Assembly (NCBI GenBank): GCA_965215225.1 | Contig: OZ244039.1 | Coordinates: 1,860,001 to 1,924,000, forward strand | DNA from: G965215225 sp965215225 | GTDB taxonomy: Bacteria > Pseudomonadota > Gammaproteobacteria > CBDBNL01 > JAAOII01 | Direction: 5' to 3' | DNA: 64,000 nt | In this document: positions 1 through 7,762 of the stretch, piece after piece | How positions within the stretch are numbered: position 1 is the stretch's first letter | Layout: each line of letters begins with the position of its first letter | The notes under the pieces: generated by a model | Told to the model about the DNA's origin: nothing | Database searches by the model: none | What the model saw: the letters and a program-made list of their open reading frames with translations, nothing else | Program-made: the position numbers and the translations under genes

Positions 1-221
1 CTTTTCAGATGGGACCTCCGTCCAAGGTGGGATGGGTTCTTTCGTCATCAGAATACTTTTCTTTTAGTTACCAATATTTTAATTATCAATAAAAAACACA
101 TCAAATTTTTCTGCTAATAATTATAGGCGATTATTGGCAAATATTATGAACACTTAACCAATAAAAAGACTAAGACAGTTTGTTCTCTGCGGCTTATAGG
201 TCGAGCTATGGATCCTTCTGC
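1..221. other. Intergenic, no gene seen
   Basis: AT-rich sequence at the window edge with no supported reading frame, RNA gene or clear terminator. It leads into the repeated 3'-end remnant that starts near 222. Confidence 0.5.
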
Positions 222-355
222 TCTTCTAGGTTGAGCTCGGGGAGGTTAGCTACTTCTTTTCTTCTTCTAGGTTAAGCTCGGGGAGGTTGGCTACTTCTTT
301 CAGAGTGGTGAGGCTTAGTTGGACTGCCAATTAGGTCAATGATGCAGCGAGACGC
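222..355 (-). pseudogene. Decayed copy of the 3' end of the Type ISP R-M gene
   Basis: Positions about 274-352 repeat, in the same orientation and almost base for base, the last ~85 coding bases of the Type ISP gene ending at 2836 (compare 2850-2938; shared core GAGCTCGGGGAGGTT). The first ~30 bases of the match also occur a second time at 232-262, so the end is echoed twice. No open frame remains. Seen directly: the similarity and its doubling. Inferred: a second Type ISP gene or a local duplication once reached here, and the five or six small genes at 455-2600 now lie between the two copies. Confidence 0.75.
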
Positions 356-454
356 CAATTTTTATCACTCGCTGACAAGGTTTAGAAGGGAAAGGGATAA
401 GGGATTTAATAAAGACACTAATGGTTTTAAAAGGTATTAGACTTATCCTTATTG

Positions 455-871
455 TCATTGAGCCGACAACCAGGAAATGACAGGATAAAAATTAGTGGTA
501 TGCACACTCTTCTTCTCGGGACTCTTATCTTCACAATAGATCCAGAGCACCTCCTTATCCAGCCCCCAGGGGCGGGACTTGATATCCCAAATAAAGTTGA
601 GTTCCCTCGTTACAGAAAAGAATCCATTCGAAGCAACACCATAAAATATGTTACATCTGCCTTCCCTCGGGGAAGTTATTTCAGTCACATAGACGGTGTA
701 AGGGCATCGGTTGGAAGCAATCCAAGCCCAACCTTTCAAAAACTTCCAGCCCACCGCAGAGATAGAAATACACTCGTCTGTTTCTTTCATAAACTCTTCA
801 GCCTTTGAAGTCTGAGAAAAAGAGAACACAAAAACGGCTAGCGCTCCCACTAATATCATTAAATATCTCAT
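455..871 (-). CDS. Small secreted protein of unknown function
   Basis: A 138-residue protein with an N-terminal signal peptide: a hydrophobic stretch at about residues 4-18, then a TSKAEE-like cleavage region. The mature part is rich in Trp and aromatic residues and has cysteines near residues 34, 56, 73 and 113 that could form disulfides in the periplasm or outside the cell. I recognise no family. The ATG at 871 lies about 10 bases from the stop of the next upstream gene (881-1201), and all small genes here read the same way, so an operon is likely. An antisense frame of similar position exists on the plus strand, but only this strand gives a signal peptide. Confidence 0.55.
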   Translation of the reverse strand: MRYLMILVGALAVFVFSFSQTSKAEEFMKETDECISISAVGWKFLKGWAWIASNRCPYTVYVTEITSPREGRCNIFYGVASNGFFSVTRELNFIWDIKSRPWGLDKEVLWIYCEDKSPEKKSVHTTNFYPVISWLSAQ

Positions 872-880
872 AACTAACTC

Positions 881-1201
881 TTAACTAGATTTGATGACTT
901 TCTTCAAATTACACCAAGCATCTGAAAGAGATTCTATTTGCAATTCCCAACACTGAATCAAGTCGTAATCCTTACCTCCTATATCACAAACAACCTCTAT
1001 CTGTGTGTCATAGTAATCTTGACCCATTCCACAATCTGACGGATATCTTAATTCATCATCTGGCAAAGACGACAAACCTTCTATTATCCCAAGCGTAAAA
1101 GCCAACATAATAAAACCAACTATACAAGTTAATATAAAGACTAATATCCATCCGCATCCCCATCTAATCATTCGCCAGGGTTGTTCGGGGTCAAAACTCA
1201 T
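881..1201 (-). CDS. Small single-pass membrane protein, unknown function
   Basis: A 106-residue protein with a Trp/Arg-containing N-terminus, one hydrophobic segment at about residues 16-40 (rich in Ile, Val and Leu) and an acidic, Cys-containing C-terminal domain (Cys near residues 57, 71, 83 and 97). The arrangement suggests an inner-membrane anchor with a small soluble domain. A purine-rich GGGAAA lies just upstream of the ATG at 1201. It is followed after ~10 bases by the secreted protein at 455-871, which favours co-transcription. No family recognised. Confidence 0.5.
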   Translation of the reverse strand: MSFDPEQPWRMIRWGCGWILVFILTCIVGFIMLAFTLGIIEGLSSLPDDELRYPSDCGMGQDYYDTQIEVVCDIGGKDYDLIQCWELQIESLSDAWCNLKKVIKSS

Positions 1202-1243
1202 AATTTTCCCTAATTAAAAATCAGAATTACCGCGAGCATCATT

Positions 1244-1378
1244 TTAAACGTATGTTAAACAGAAAAGAGCGAAAAAAATGAGCCCCAATAAAAAGTTACC
1301 CCACCAAGTATTCCATATTGTGGATCCAATTTTAATGAGTCTCGATTCAACTTTTCCTAGTTTAGATTTTAGTGTCAT
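1244..1378 (-). CDS. Possible 44-aa membrane microprotein
   Basis: A short frame starting at the ATG at 1378 encodes 44 residues: a basic amphipathic N-terminal half (KSKLGKVESRLIKIG) followed by Trp residues and one hydrophobic segment (about residues 29-44). An AGAGAT ribosome-site-like sequence lies a few bases upstream. It fills the gap between two other small genes of the same strand and has the basic-then-hydrophobic layout of single-pass microproteins. Function unknown. It could be chance in AT-rich DNA, so confidence is modest. Confidence 0.35.
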   Translation of the reverse strand: MTLKSKLGKVESRLIKIGSTIWNTWWGNFLLGLIFFALFCLTYV

Positions 1379-1461
1379 GATTATCTCTTATTGACAAAAG
1401 CGGAGCGCTCCCGCGAGTCGCTTTTTACAACTATCTACTCTTGCCACCTAATTAATCCCCC

Positions 1462-1806
1462 TCACTCATTATTATCCTTGCCCTCTAATTCTTCCTTATC
1501 TAAAGTTGGTTGCAAGTTCTTTAAGTCCCACTCATCTATAATAGATTGCAAACCTGCTACAAACTCTTTGCTTACCTGATACCCCTCATACTCGTGATAA
1601 GAAAGCTTATTAATAAGAAGCAAATAAGTGTTTTCTAATATATCCGAATAAGATACTTCCGAGTAAATGTTATAAGACTTATCTATGAGAGTATTAGCTA
1701 TAATAGCAGCACTGTCCATTATTCGTTTCTTGCCTGCTTCGCCCAACCGACTAAAGTAATACTGCCCTATTATTAATTTTAGGGAATTATATCCAATCTT
1801 CCACAA
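1462..1806 (-). CDS. Hypothetical protein, possibly 5'-truncated
   Basis: A frame of 114 residues, mainly helical in appearance, ending in an acidic tail. No signal peptide or motif is recognisable. The first possible start is a TTG at 1806 because an in-frame stop lies just upstream. There is no good ribosome site, and the next Met is at residue 30. This could be a short cytosolic protein or the remaining C-terminal part of a longer gene that has decayed. Same orientation as its small neighbours. Confidence 0.4.
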   Translation of the reverse strand: MWKIGYNSLKLIIGQYYFSRLGEAGKKRIMDSAAIIANTLIDKSYNIYSEVSYSDILENTYLLLINKLSYHEYEGYQVSKEFVAGLQSIIDEWDLKNLQPTLDKEELEGKDNNE

Positions 1807-1908
1807 AAGAGAATATTATGAAAAAGAAAGTCCCAAAGTGAAGTTTAACCGCTTCACAAGTTTTCTTTTACAGACGCTCGTCAAAAAGAAGGCAAAAAAT
1901 AAGGGAAT

Positions 1909-2136
1909 TTATGGATTTGTGGAAAATACCGTATAATTCCCTAATTTTATCTCATTTACTACTAATTTTTGGCCTTCTTCAGGGAGCGTATTAATTAACT
2001 CTTTTGTTTCTTGGACTATTGCTTGGATTAACGCTTCTTCGTTTATATCAACACTCAACTCTCCATCTTCGCCAGAAACACAAAGCGGTAAAAATAGAAC
2101 GATTAATAAAATATATCTAACAATTGCCTGTGTCAT
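1909..2136 (-). CDS. Small secreted protein, unknown function
   Basis: A 75-residue protein with a signal peptide (hydrophobic residues about 6-20, then CVSGEDGE) and a short acidic mature part. A GAGGT ribosome site sits about 3 bases from the ATG at 2136. It starts only ~20 bases after the lipoprotein gene at 2157-2600, so the two are probably co-transcribed and both exported. No family recognised. Confidence 0.5.
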   Translation of the reverse strand: MTQAIVRYILLIVLFLPLCVSGEDGELSVDINEEALIQAIVQETKELINTLPEEGQKLVVNEIKLGNYTVFSTNP

Positions 2137-2156
2137 ACCTCAATTTGCCCAGAAGC

Positions 2157-2600
2157 TCAACTGTCCCATTTACTTTGATAGCCAGGATAGTCAAAGATAT
2201 TATCTCTCTTTTGATAGATTACAGGCACTTCCTTATTCCAATACTGTGATCTATTACATGGATAAGTGTTAAGCCCTATTCGTCCCTGACGAACTGATCC
2301 ATCTTTCATTATTTTTATAGAGTGTTCGGGGTATATGCCTAGTGATTCACCACCACCAGTATAACCTCCGAGTCTATTTCTAGCATTTACTTCGAAACAT
2401 ACTAATTTGAAAGATCCTCTGTTTTCAGGTTGATAAATAGCCAATCTGTTTGCTGAATCTGGATCGAAGAAATTATTTTCAATATAATGTAAAACTGAAA
2501 TAACTACTTCCTCATTAGAGTCATTCTTTGCTTTATAAACTGGAGGTATAGAGACACACCCAATAGACAATATCATACATAAGAATATTAACTTTTTCAT
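2157..2600 (-). CDS. Putative small lipoprotein
   Basis: A 147-residue protein beginning with a short basic signal and a lipobox (LSIGC, Cys at about residue 15), typical of proteins lipidated by Lgt and cut by LspA. The mature part has two further Cys residues and a Tyr/Asn-rich C-terminus. GAGGAAC precedes the ATG at 2600 at good spacing. It is the first gene of the small-gene group transcribed toward 455. The mature domain is not recognised. Confidence 0.6.
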   Translation of the reverse strand: MKKLIFLCMILSIGCVSIPPVYKAKNDSNEEVVISVLHYIENNFFDPDSANRLAIYQPENRGSFKLVCFEVNARNRLGGYTGGGESLGIYPEHSIKIMKDGSVRQGRIGLNTYPCNRSQYWNKEVPVIYQKRDNIFDYPGYQSKWDS

Positions 2601-2630
2601 AATGGTTCCTCAGTTAAAAAAGCCTTATTA

Positions 2631-2770
2631 TACCCGATCTTAGTCGTATTTTCAACAAAAAAGAGATTTTTTTAGCTAGATCGGGTATTTTCTAACGCCT
2701 GAGAGGCACTTTATAAAGGAAAATAAGTGCGGTTTTAACCCCCGAAAGTGCCTGTAAGGGCATTTTTTTT
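2631..2770. other. Two inverted repeats between the small genes and the Type ISP gene
   Basis: A perfect 10-bp inverted repeat (TACCCGATCT at 2631-2640, AGATCGGGTA at 2678-2687) is followed by a 9-bp one (AGGCACTTT at 2704-2712, AAAGTGCCT at 2745-2753) and a run of eight T at about 2763-2770. The second could end transcription on the plus strand, but its loop is long (32 bases). Neither is a textbook terminator for the converging minus-strand gene. Confidence 0.35.
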
Positions 2771-2835
2771 GGTGGTTTTGGTGCAATTCTTAAAAAAGAG
2801 GGTGCTTTTTCAGCCAAAGCAGGCTAATTAGGTTA

Positions 2836-4176
2836 TTAATCCTCTTTGGGGAATTTGAGCTCGGGGAGGTTGGCTATTTCTTTTAGGGTGGTGAGGCTTA
2901 GTTGGACTAGCTTGCCGATTAGGTCAATGATGTAGCGAGGATTATCAGACCATTCATTTGGGTTCTGCTTGATGCCACTGTCCTTATCAAGCTTTACCTG
3001 ATAGCATTCCATCAGCCATTCTAGTGCCGACTTGCCATTTACTCTGTAATCATAGGCTTCCAGCGGAATCCCCTCAATGAAGATATGGTCATTGTATTTA
3101 ATACAGCTCCTATCTGGGTCGCGCGCCTTGCCAGCAAAGCGCATCTTGGTGACGCGATAATGGTCTCTTTCATCTCCTGTGCTTCTTTCGCCTCCCTTTT
3201 GCTGGATCTGTAATTCATAGGGAGTCAATTCTTCATAGCCAATATGAAGCTGGGCTAAGCGTCTGCCCGCCTCGCTGAAAGCCCAAAAATCTTCGCGGCT
3301 GTTGGCAAAGGGGATGTGAGGCAGCAGCTTATGAAGGTCAGCTCTGAACTTGATTCTATAGCTGGGATGGTGGAGCAGCCCATAGACATAGTAGAAGATG
3401 GCATCATTATCAATCTGGTCGTCCCCATAGTGAGAACGAAAAGTTTCGAGAGCATAAGGGGAAACATTGTCTTGTCTGCTATTGCCATCATTAGCGGCGA
3501 GATCCTCTTGCTCTTTGCCATAGACATAGCGGGGGAAACACTGGCCAGCACTGACAACACTTAGATCCGGCAGCCTAGCTACCATTAGAGCAGAAAAATC
3601 AACCGAGCCACCTATGCCAGGCACACAGATGACTTGATTGATTGAATCCGGCAGGGGGAAGAAACTGGGTTGGCGATGAACGCTACTATTAAACTGTCTA
3701 TCAAAGTAGAGGTGCTTGGGCACAAAGGGACGATAGAGAGCGGGACGAATATGGTTAAAATCCACCATACCCTTCTTGCCTCTGGCTAGATATTCTAGAA
3801 GAACAGTAGCCCATTTTATCTTGGTCCTGTCCATACTAAGGACCTGATTAGGAGATAGGCTGCTGTCCTCTCTTTTCTTACGCTGATATTCTTTCAGCTG
3901 TTGGTTATAAAAATTAATCATCCCTTCTATATTCTCTTTTAGGGAGGAAAGGGAAAAGTTATAGACCCAACTGTCTCTATTTGTCCCAACTCCACGACTA
4001 TATTGATTAAAAATAGTTGGCACAGAGCCTGGCCTGGTCTTATTTGCCTTGTCTCCTAGAGGAATAAACTCAGCAAAGCGAGGGTCTCGTTGGTTTATCC
4101 AGTCGTGATAAGAATTGGGCTTAATCCTCTGCCAATTCACTCTTGACACTGAAGCCAGCCGTCTCAATTTGTTCAA
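2836..4176 (-). CDS. C-terminal target-recognition part of the Type ISP enzyme (out of frame)
   Basis: This frame holds the C-terminal specificity domain of a single-chain Type ISP enzyme (LlaBIII/LlaGI class): 446 residues counted from the first ATG. The frame is in fact open without a stop from the homopolymer at 4238. The unused part just before the ATG reads YYRDIGDYLSRQEKL, which joins methyltransferase and target-recognition domains in this family. It is not an independent gene: no ribosome site precedes 4176, and it continues the frame of 4208-7615 if the C-run is one base shorter or two longer. As shown, it would be translated only after slippage or a change in tract length. It ends PELKFPKED, the part echoed at 222-355. 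Confidence 0.85.
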   Translation of the reverse strand: MNKLRRLASVSRVNWQRIKPNSYHDWINQRDPRFAEFIPLGDKANKTRPGSVPTIFNQYSRGVGTNRDSWVYNFSLSSLKENIEGMINFYNQQLKEYQRKKREDSSLSPNQVLSMDRTKIKWATVLLEYLARGKKGMVDFNHIRPALYRPFVPKHLYFDRQFNSSVHRQPSFFPLPDSINQVICVPGIGGSVDFSALMVARLPDLSVVSAGQCFPRYVYGKEQEDLAANDGNSRQDNVSPYALETFRSHYGDDQIDNDAIFYYVYGLLHHPSYRIKFRADLHKLLPHIPFANSREDFWAFSEAGRRLAQLHIGYEELTPYELQIQQKGGERSTGDERDHYRVTKMRFAGKARDPDRSCIKYNDHIFIEGIPLEAYDYRVNGKSALEWLMECYQVKLDKDSGIKQNPNEWSDNPRYIIDLIGKLVQLSLTTLKEIANLPELKFPKED

Positions 4177-4207
4177 CTTCTCTTGTCGGCTGAGATAGTC
4201 TCCTATA

Positions 4208-7200
4208 TCACGATAGTAGAGTCGATGGGTGAGTGGAGGGGGGGGGGGGGGGGGGGGGCGATTTACGAACCAGAAAAGTTATGGCAATAGTAGCGCGAGA
4301 GCTTGCACCAAAAATCTGTCCCCCTTCTCGCCTTGCTTTTTCACCAGAGGTGCGGGTATTGCCTCTCAGATTGAGGCAATAGACACTGGTGAAGTCGTTA
4401 AGCAAATGTTTACGGAGGCCATCCATTGCATGACCATCTATATAGCCGCCATTGGTGACAAAGCCAATGATCCCTTCATCACCCAATCTATCGGTTGCCC
4501 AGCGAACGGCACGAATATAGGAATCATAAAGACTTCCTTTATTCGTTGCAGACGAATCAGCAACATAGGTAGTGCGGATCCTCTCGTCCAACTTAGGATA
4601 GGACAGGTTAGCAGTGTCGTCATGGGCATGTTTTTGCCCAGCCGAATAGGGAGGATTGCCTAGGATCACCTGAATGGTTTTTTCCTTTTGCTCGTCGGCA
4701 CGGTCCGAGTTATCCAGTAAGGTTTCCTCCACCATATCCTCCGTGTCCTTATCCTCGTGTAGTTGGAAGCTATCTGTCAGCACCATACCCTCAAAGGAGC
4801 TATAGTCACTGTCTTTCTGCTGGCGTCTATAGTGAAATGCTTGCTCTATATTAATGGCGGCTATATAGTATGCCAGCAGGACTATCTCATTGGCGTAGAG
4901 TTCCTCAGTATATTTATGCCTTAGATCTTCGTCCTTAATAAGGTCAGATTGGAGCAATCGGCTAATGAAGGTGCCAGTGCCGGTAAATGGATCCAACACA
5001 TTGACATTCTTACTGCTGAGACCGAGATCAAATTCCTTTTGCAGCAGGCTATTGGCACTATGGAGAATGAAATCCACCACCTCAGGCGGAGTATAGACTA
5101 TGCCGAGTCGCTCTGACATCTTAGGAAAGGCGGTGCGGAAGAATTCCTCATAGAGCTCGTTGATGACCTTCTGCTTGCCTGCCATATTGTCAATCCCTCT
5201 GGCTCTCTCTGCCACGCTCTCATAAAAGCCCTCCAGCCTCTTGGTTTCCACCTGAACCTTCTTATCCTTTAATATGTCCAACATATTCTCCATAGCAATC
5301 GAGACCGGATTGCGCTCAGCAAAGTCATAGCCCTCAAACAGGGCATCGAACACCGGCCGAGTCACTATATGTTGGCTCAGCATATCTATGGCATCCGCTT
5401 GGCTAACGGCTGGATTGAGGTTCCGCCTTAACCCAGCAAGAAAAGTTGCGAAGGTCTTGTCCCCTTTATTCTTCATCTCTTTGACCTGGGCCCCAATTCG
5501 ATGGTTGCTGAGCTGGGCTATCTCGCCTACATCCTTCGCCCACTTCTCCCAATAGCGCCTATCACCACATTTGAGCACCACCCTCGCCAAGATCGCCGAA
5601 CGCCAGGCTTCTATATCCAGCGACAGCTGGACGCCTTCAACCTTTTCTTTAACTTCATCAGCAGGCAGCTCCTTCCCAATCACATCCACAACTATGCGCT
5701 GGCTATCCTGTTCATTCAGCTCTATCCTATTGACCTCCGCATTAAATCTATTGTCGTGAGAGCGCAATGCTTGAAGCACATCCCACACCACGCGATAGTT
5801 CTTGTTGCTATCCAATGCTCTTTCCGCATCCTCATCCAGCGAAACCGGCACCGGCAGGATGATATAGCCATACTTCTTGCCAGACGATTTTCTCATCACC
5901 CGACCAACCGATTGAACTATATCCACTAGCGAGTTGCGCGGTGACAAAAAGATCACCGCATCCAAAGCCGGCACATCTACCCCCTCAGACAAACAGCGGA
6001 CATTGCTCAATATATGACAGCCATAGCCAGTCGGCCCCTCCCTCAACCACCTGAGCGCCTCATTGCGTTCAAGCACATTCTGAGTGCCATCTACATGTCT
6101 CATCTCGCATTCAAGCACCTCCTCCTCTGGCGAGTCTTGGGGACGCGTCCCTTGATGATAGGCATCTATTATCTCGGTGAACTGCTCGGTAATTTGAACC
6201 GATGACTTAATCTTGGAGCAAAAGGCAACCGCCCGCTTCATCGGCTCCGTGTCCCCCTCCATCCCAGCCGCCTCTATATTCGCAATCCGCTTAGCCAAAC
6301 CATTCCAACAGCCAATCAACTTGGCGGTGTCATTCAACTCTAAACTGGTCTCTAAACTCGCATAGTCCTTAGACGAAACTCCCAGTATCAGCACCTTATA
6401 GTCGGCGAGCAGATCCTGACTAACCGCAGTAGAAAAATCAAGCCAGTGGAGCTCCTTGCCATAGGTGGATTCCTCATCCATCGAGAAGACCTCCACATCC
6501 CGCTCCTTTGCCTTTTGCTTGTCCGACCCCCTATAGATGCGCGGCGTCGCCGTCATATACAGCCGCTTGCGCGCCCTAATATAGTCATTCTTATGAACCA
6601 GCACAAAAGGAGAGGTCTTCTTGGCTTCAGTCTCTATCCCAGTCGTCCGATGGGCTTCATCACAGATAATCAAATCAAAGTCCTCATCAAATCGCTGCTG
6701 AGCCTTGGCAACCACTTCAATCGACTGATAGGTAGCAAAAACAACCGTCATCCCACCCCTGTCTCGCTGAGCCAATCCGTCCGCTAGCTTCTCGCTATTG
6801 GTGGTCGGTGCCATACCCAGCTCGCTAATGGGAGTATCCTCCTCGTCCTTGCCCGCCTTGGCGTCCGAACAAACCGCAAAAATCTGGGCTAGCCTATCCG
6901 CCTGTGCCGTCCATTCCCTTAGCACCTGAGAGAGCAATGCCAAAGAGGGAACCAGCAAGAGTATCAGACCCTCTCGCTTCGGCTTCTTCTTCACCAGCCG
7001 TTCGGCTATCTTTAGTGAGACCAGCGTCTTGCCAGTGCCACACGCCATTATCAACTTGCCTCTGTCGGCAGTCTTAAGCCCCTTAAGGACATCGGCTACC
7101 GCCTCTTCTTGATGAGACCATAGCTTCTTCTTATCAGCCTTCAAAGGAGCAAGATAAGCCTGTTGCTGTTCTTCCATCCTGGCGCGGGTCCCCTCTGGCG

Positions 7201-7615
7201 CTATTTCATAAAAATCCACTAGCGAGCAAGGAATAAGATAATCATCCATGGTCTCTCGCGCCGGCTGACTTATCTTGCTGGTCGTGCTAATGACAAAACA
7301 CTCGCTGAACTTTGCCCCATCAAACGACCTAGTCGAGGCGGTAAGAAAACTATCTATGCCCGCCTTATCAAGAGTCTCTTGGGGGTCATAGCGCTTACAT
7401 TGAATGGAACACAGGGCGCCATCCTTCCTTTGTGCAACTAAATCTATGCCGATGTCTTTTTGGGACATTCCCTTGGTCTTAGCCCACTCACCCCATAGCC
7501 ACACATCACTAAACTGGTGCTGGTAAAGAGGATAGGCGCGCAGATAATTCCTCACCTGGCGTTCAAAAGATTTCCCCTTAGCCACATTGCTAGGTGTGTT
7601 TGTTTGGCTTGTCAT
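4208..7615 (-). CDS. Type ISP restriction-modification enzyme, nuclease-helicase-methyltransferase part
   Basis: 1135 residues in the frame shown. From the N-terminus: an Mrr-like PD-(D/E)XK nuclease (IGIDLVA near 77, CSIQCKRY near 91), a superfamily 2 helicase motor (GTGKT, DEAH, TATPR, QSVGRVMR) and an N6-adenine methyltransferase (DPFTGTGTF, then GNPPY). Type ISP enzymes translocate on DNA and cut after head-on collision, and one chain both methylates and cuts. The frame then runs into 21 C (seven Pro) and stops nine residues later, losing the specificity domain, so both activities should be off. With one C fewer the product is 1592 aa, the usual size for the family. A good minus-strand promoter lies at 7664-7693, back to back with the DUF262 array. 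Confidence 0.93.
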   Translation of the reverse strand: MTSQTNTPSNVAKGKSFERQVRNYLRAYPLYQHQFSDVWLWGEWAKTKGMSQKDIGIDLVAQRKDGALCSIQCKRYDPQETLDKAGIDSFLTASTRSFDGAKFSECFVISTTSKISQPARETMDDYLIPCSLVDFYEIAPEGTRARMEEQQQAYLAPLKADKKKLWSHQEEAVADVLKGLKTADRGKLIMACGTGKTLVSLKIAERLVKKKPKREGLILLLVPSLALLSQVLREWTAQADRLAQIFAVCSDAKAGKDEEDTPISELGMAPTTNSEKLADGLAQRDRGGMTVVFATYQSIEVVAKAQQRFDEDFDLIICDEAHRTTGIETEAKKTSPFVLVHKNDYIRARKRLYMTATPRIYRGSDKQKAKERDVEVFSMDEESTYGKELHWLDFSTAVSQDLLADYKVLILGVSSKDYASLETSLELNDTAKLIGCWNGLAKRIANIEAAGMEGDTEPMKRAVAFCSKIKSSVQITEQFTEIIDAYHQGTRPQDSPEEEVLECEMRHVDGTQNVLERNEALRWLREGPTGYGCHILSNVRCLSEGVDVPALDAVIFLSPRNSLVDIVQSVGRVMRKSSGKKYGYIILPVPVSLDEDAERALDSNKNYRVVWDVLQALRSHDNRFNAEVNRIELNEQDSQRIVVDVIGKELPADEVKEKVEGVQLSLDIEAWRSAILARVVLKCGDRRYWEKWAKDVGEIAQLSNHRIGAQVKEMKNKGDKTFATFLAGLRRNLNPAVSQADAIDMLSQHIVTRPVFDALFEGYDFAERNPVSIAMENMLDILKDKKVQVETKRLEGFYESVAERARGIDNMAGKQKVINELYEEFFRTAFPKMSERLGIVYTPPEVVDFILHSANSLLQKEFDLGLSSKNVNVLDPFTGTGTFISRLLQSDLIKDEDLRHKYTEELYANEIVLLAYYIAAINIEQAFHYRRQQKDSDYSSFEGMVLTDSFQLHEDKDTEDMVEETLLDNSDRADEQKEKTIQVILGNPPYSAGQKHAHDDTANLSYPKLDERIRTTYVADSSATNKGSLYDSYIRAVRWATDRLGDEGIIGFVTNGGYIDGHAMDGLRKHLLNDFTSVYCLNLRGNTRTSGEKARREGGQIFGASSRATIAITFLVRKSPPPPPPPSTHPSTLLS
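4238..4258. repeat. Homopolymer of 21 G (C on the coding strand), candidate phase switch
   Basis: Twenty-one consecutive G on the plus strand, inside the Type ISP gene exactly between methyltransferase and specificity domains. Runs of this length gain or lose units by slipped-strand mispairing. The tract gives frame 0 now (truncated product); 20 or 23 units would join the two halves. Assembly error in such a run is possible, so the length shown need not be the majority state. Confidence 0.9.
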
Positions 7616-7663
7616 AATGTCCCAATCTCAATCATAAGCATATCTTCTATTTGAGTAGCACTT

Positions 7664-7693
7664 ATTATACCCTCCCTGTAATTCTAATACCAA
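7664..7693 (-). promoter_or_regulatory. Promoter of the Type ISP gene
   Basis: On the minus strand a -35-like TTGGTA (7693-7688) and a perfect TATAAT (7669-7664) are separated by 18 bases. Transcription would start near 7657 and give a ~40-base leader before the ATG at 7615. It is back to back with the plus-strand promoter of the first DUF262 gene. Confidence 0.6.
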
Positions 7694-7716
7694 AACTATA
7701 CCGGCATCTTTTCTGC

Positions 7717-7762
7717 TATAATTTGAAGCAAATATTTTTCATTCAAATATAGGAGAATTAAT
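7717..7762 (+). promoter_or_regulatory. Promoter and leader of DUF262 gene 1 (copy 1 of 3)
   Basis: Extended -10 (TGC TATAAT, hexamer 7717-7722), a short leader containing ATATTTTTCATTCAAA and an AGGAGA ribosome site before the ATG at 7763. The same ~50-base block recurs before genes 2 and 4, which supports it as the working promoter unit. Confidence 0.65.

Noticed and set aside
452..808. 118-codon plus-strand frame opposite the secreted protein
   Set aside because: No ribosome site or recognisable domain; the minus-strand frame has a signal peptide and operon context.
4229..4663. Plus-strand frame beginning with a poly-Gly run
   Set aside because: Antisense to the helicase-methyltransferase gene; the Gly run is only the other strand of the C21 tract.
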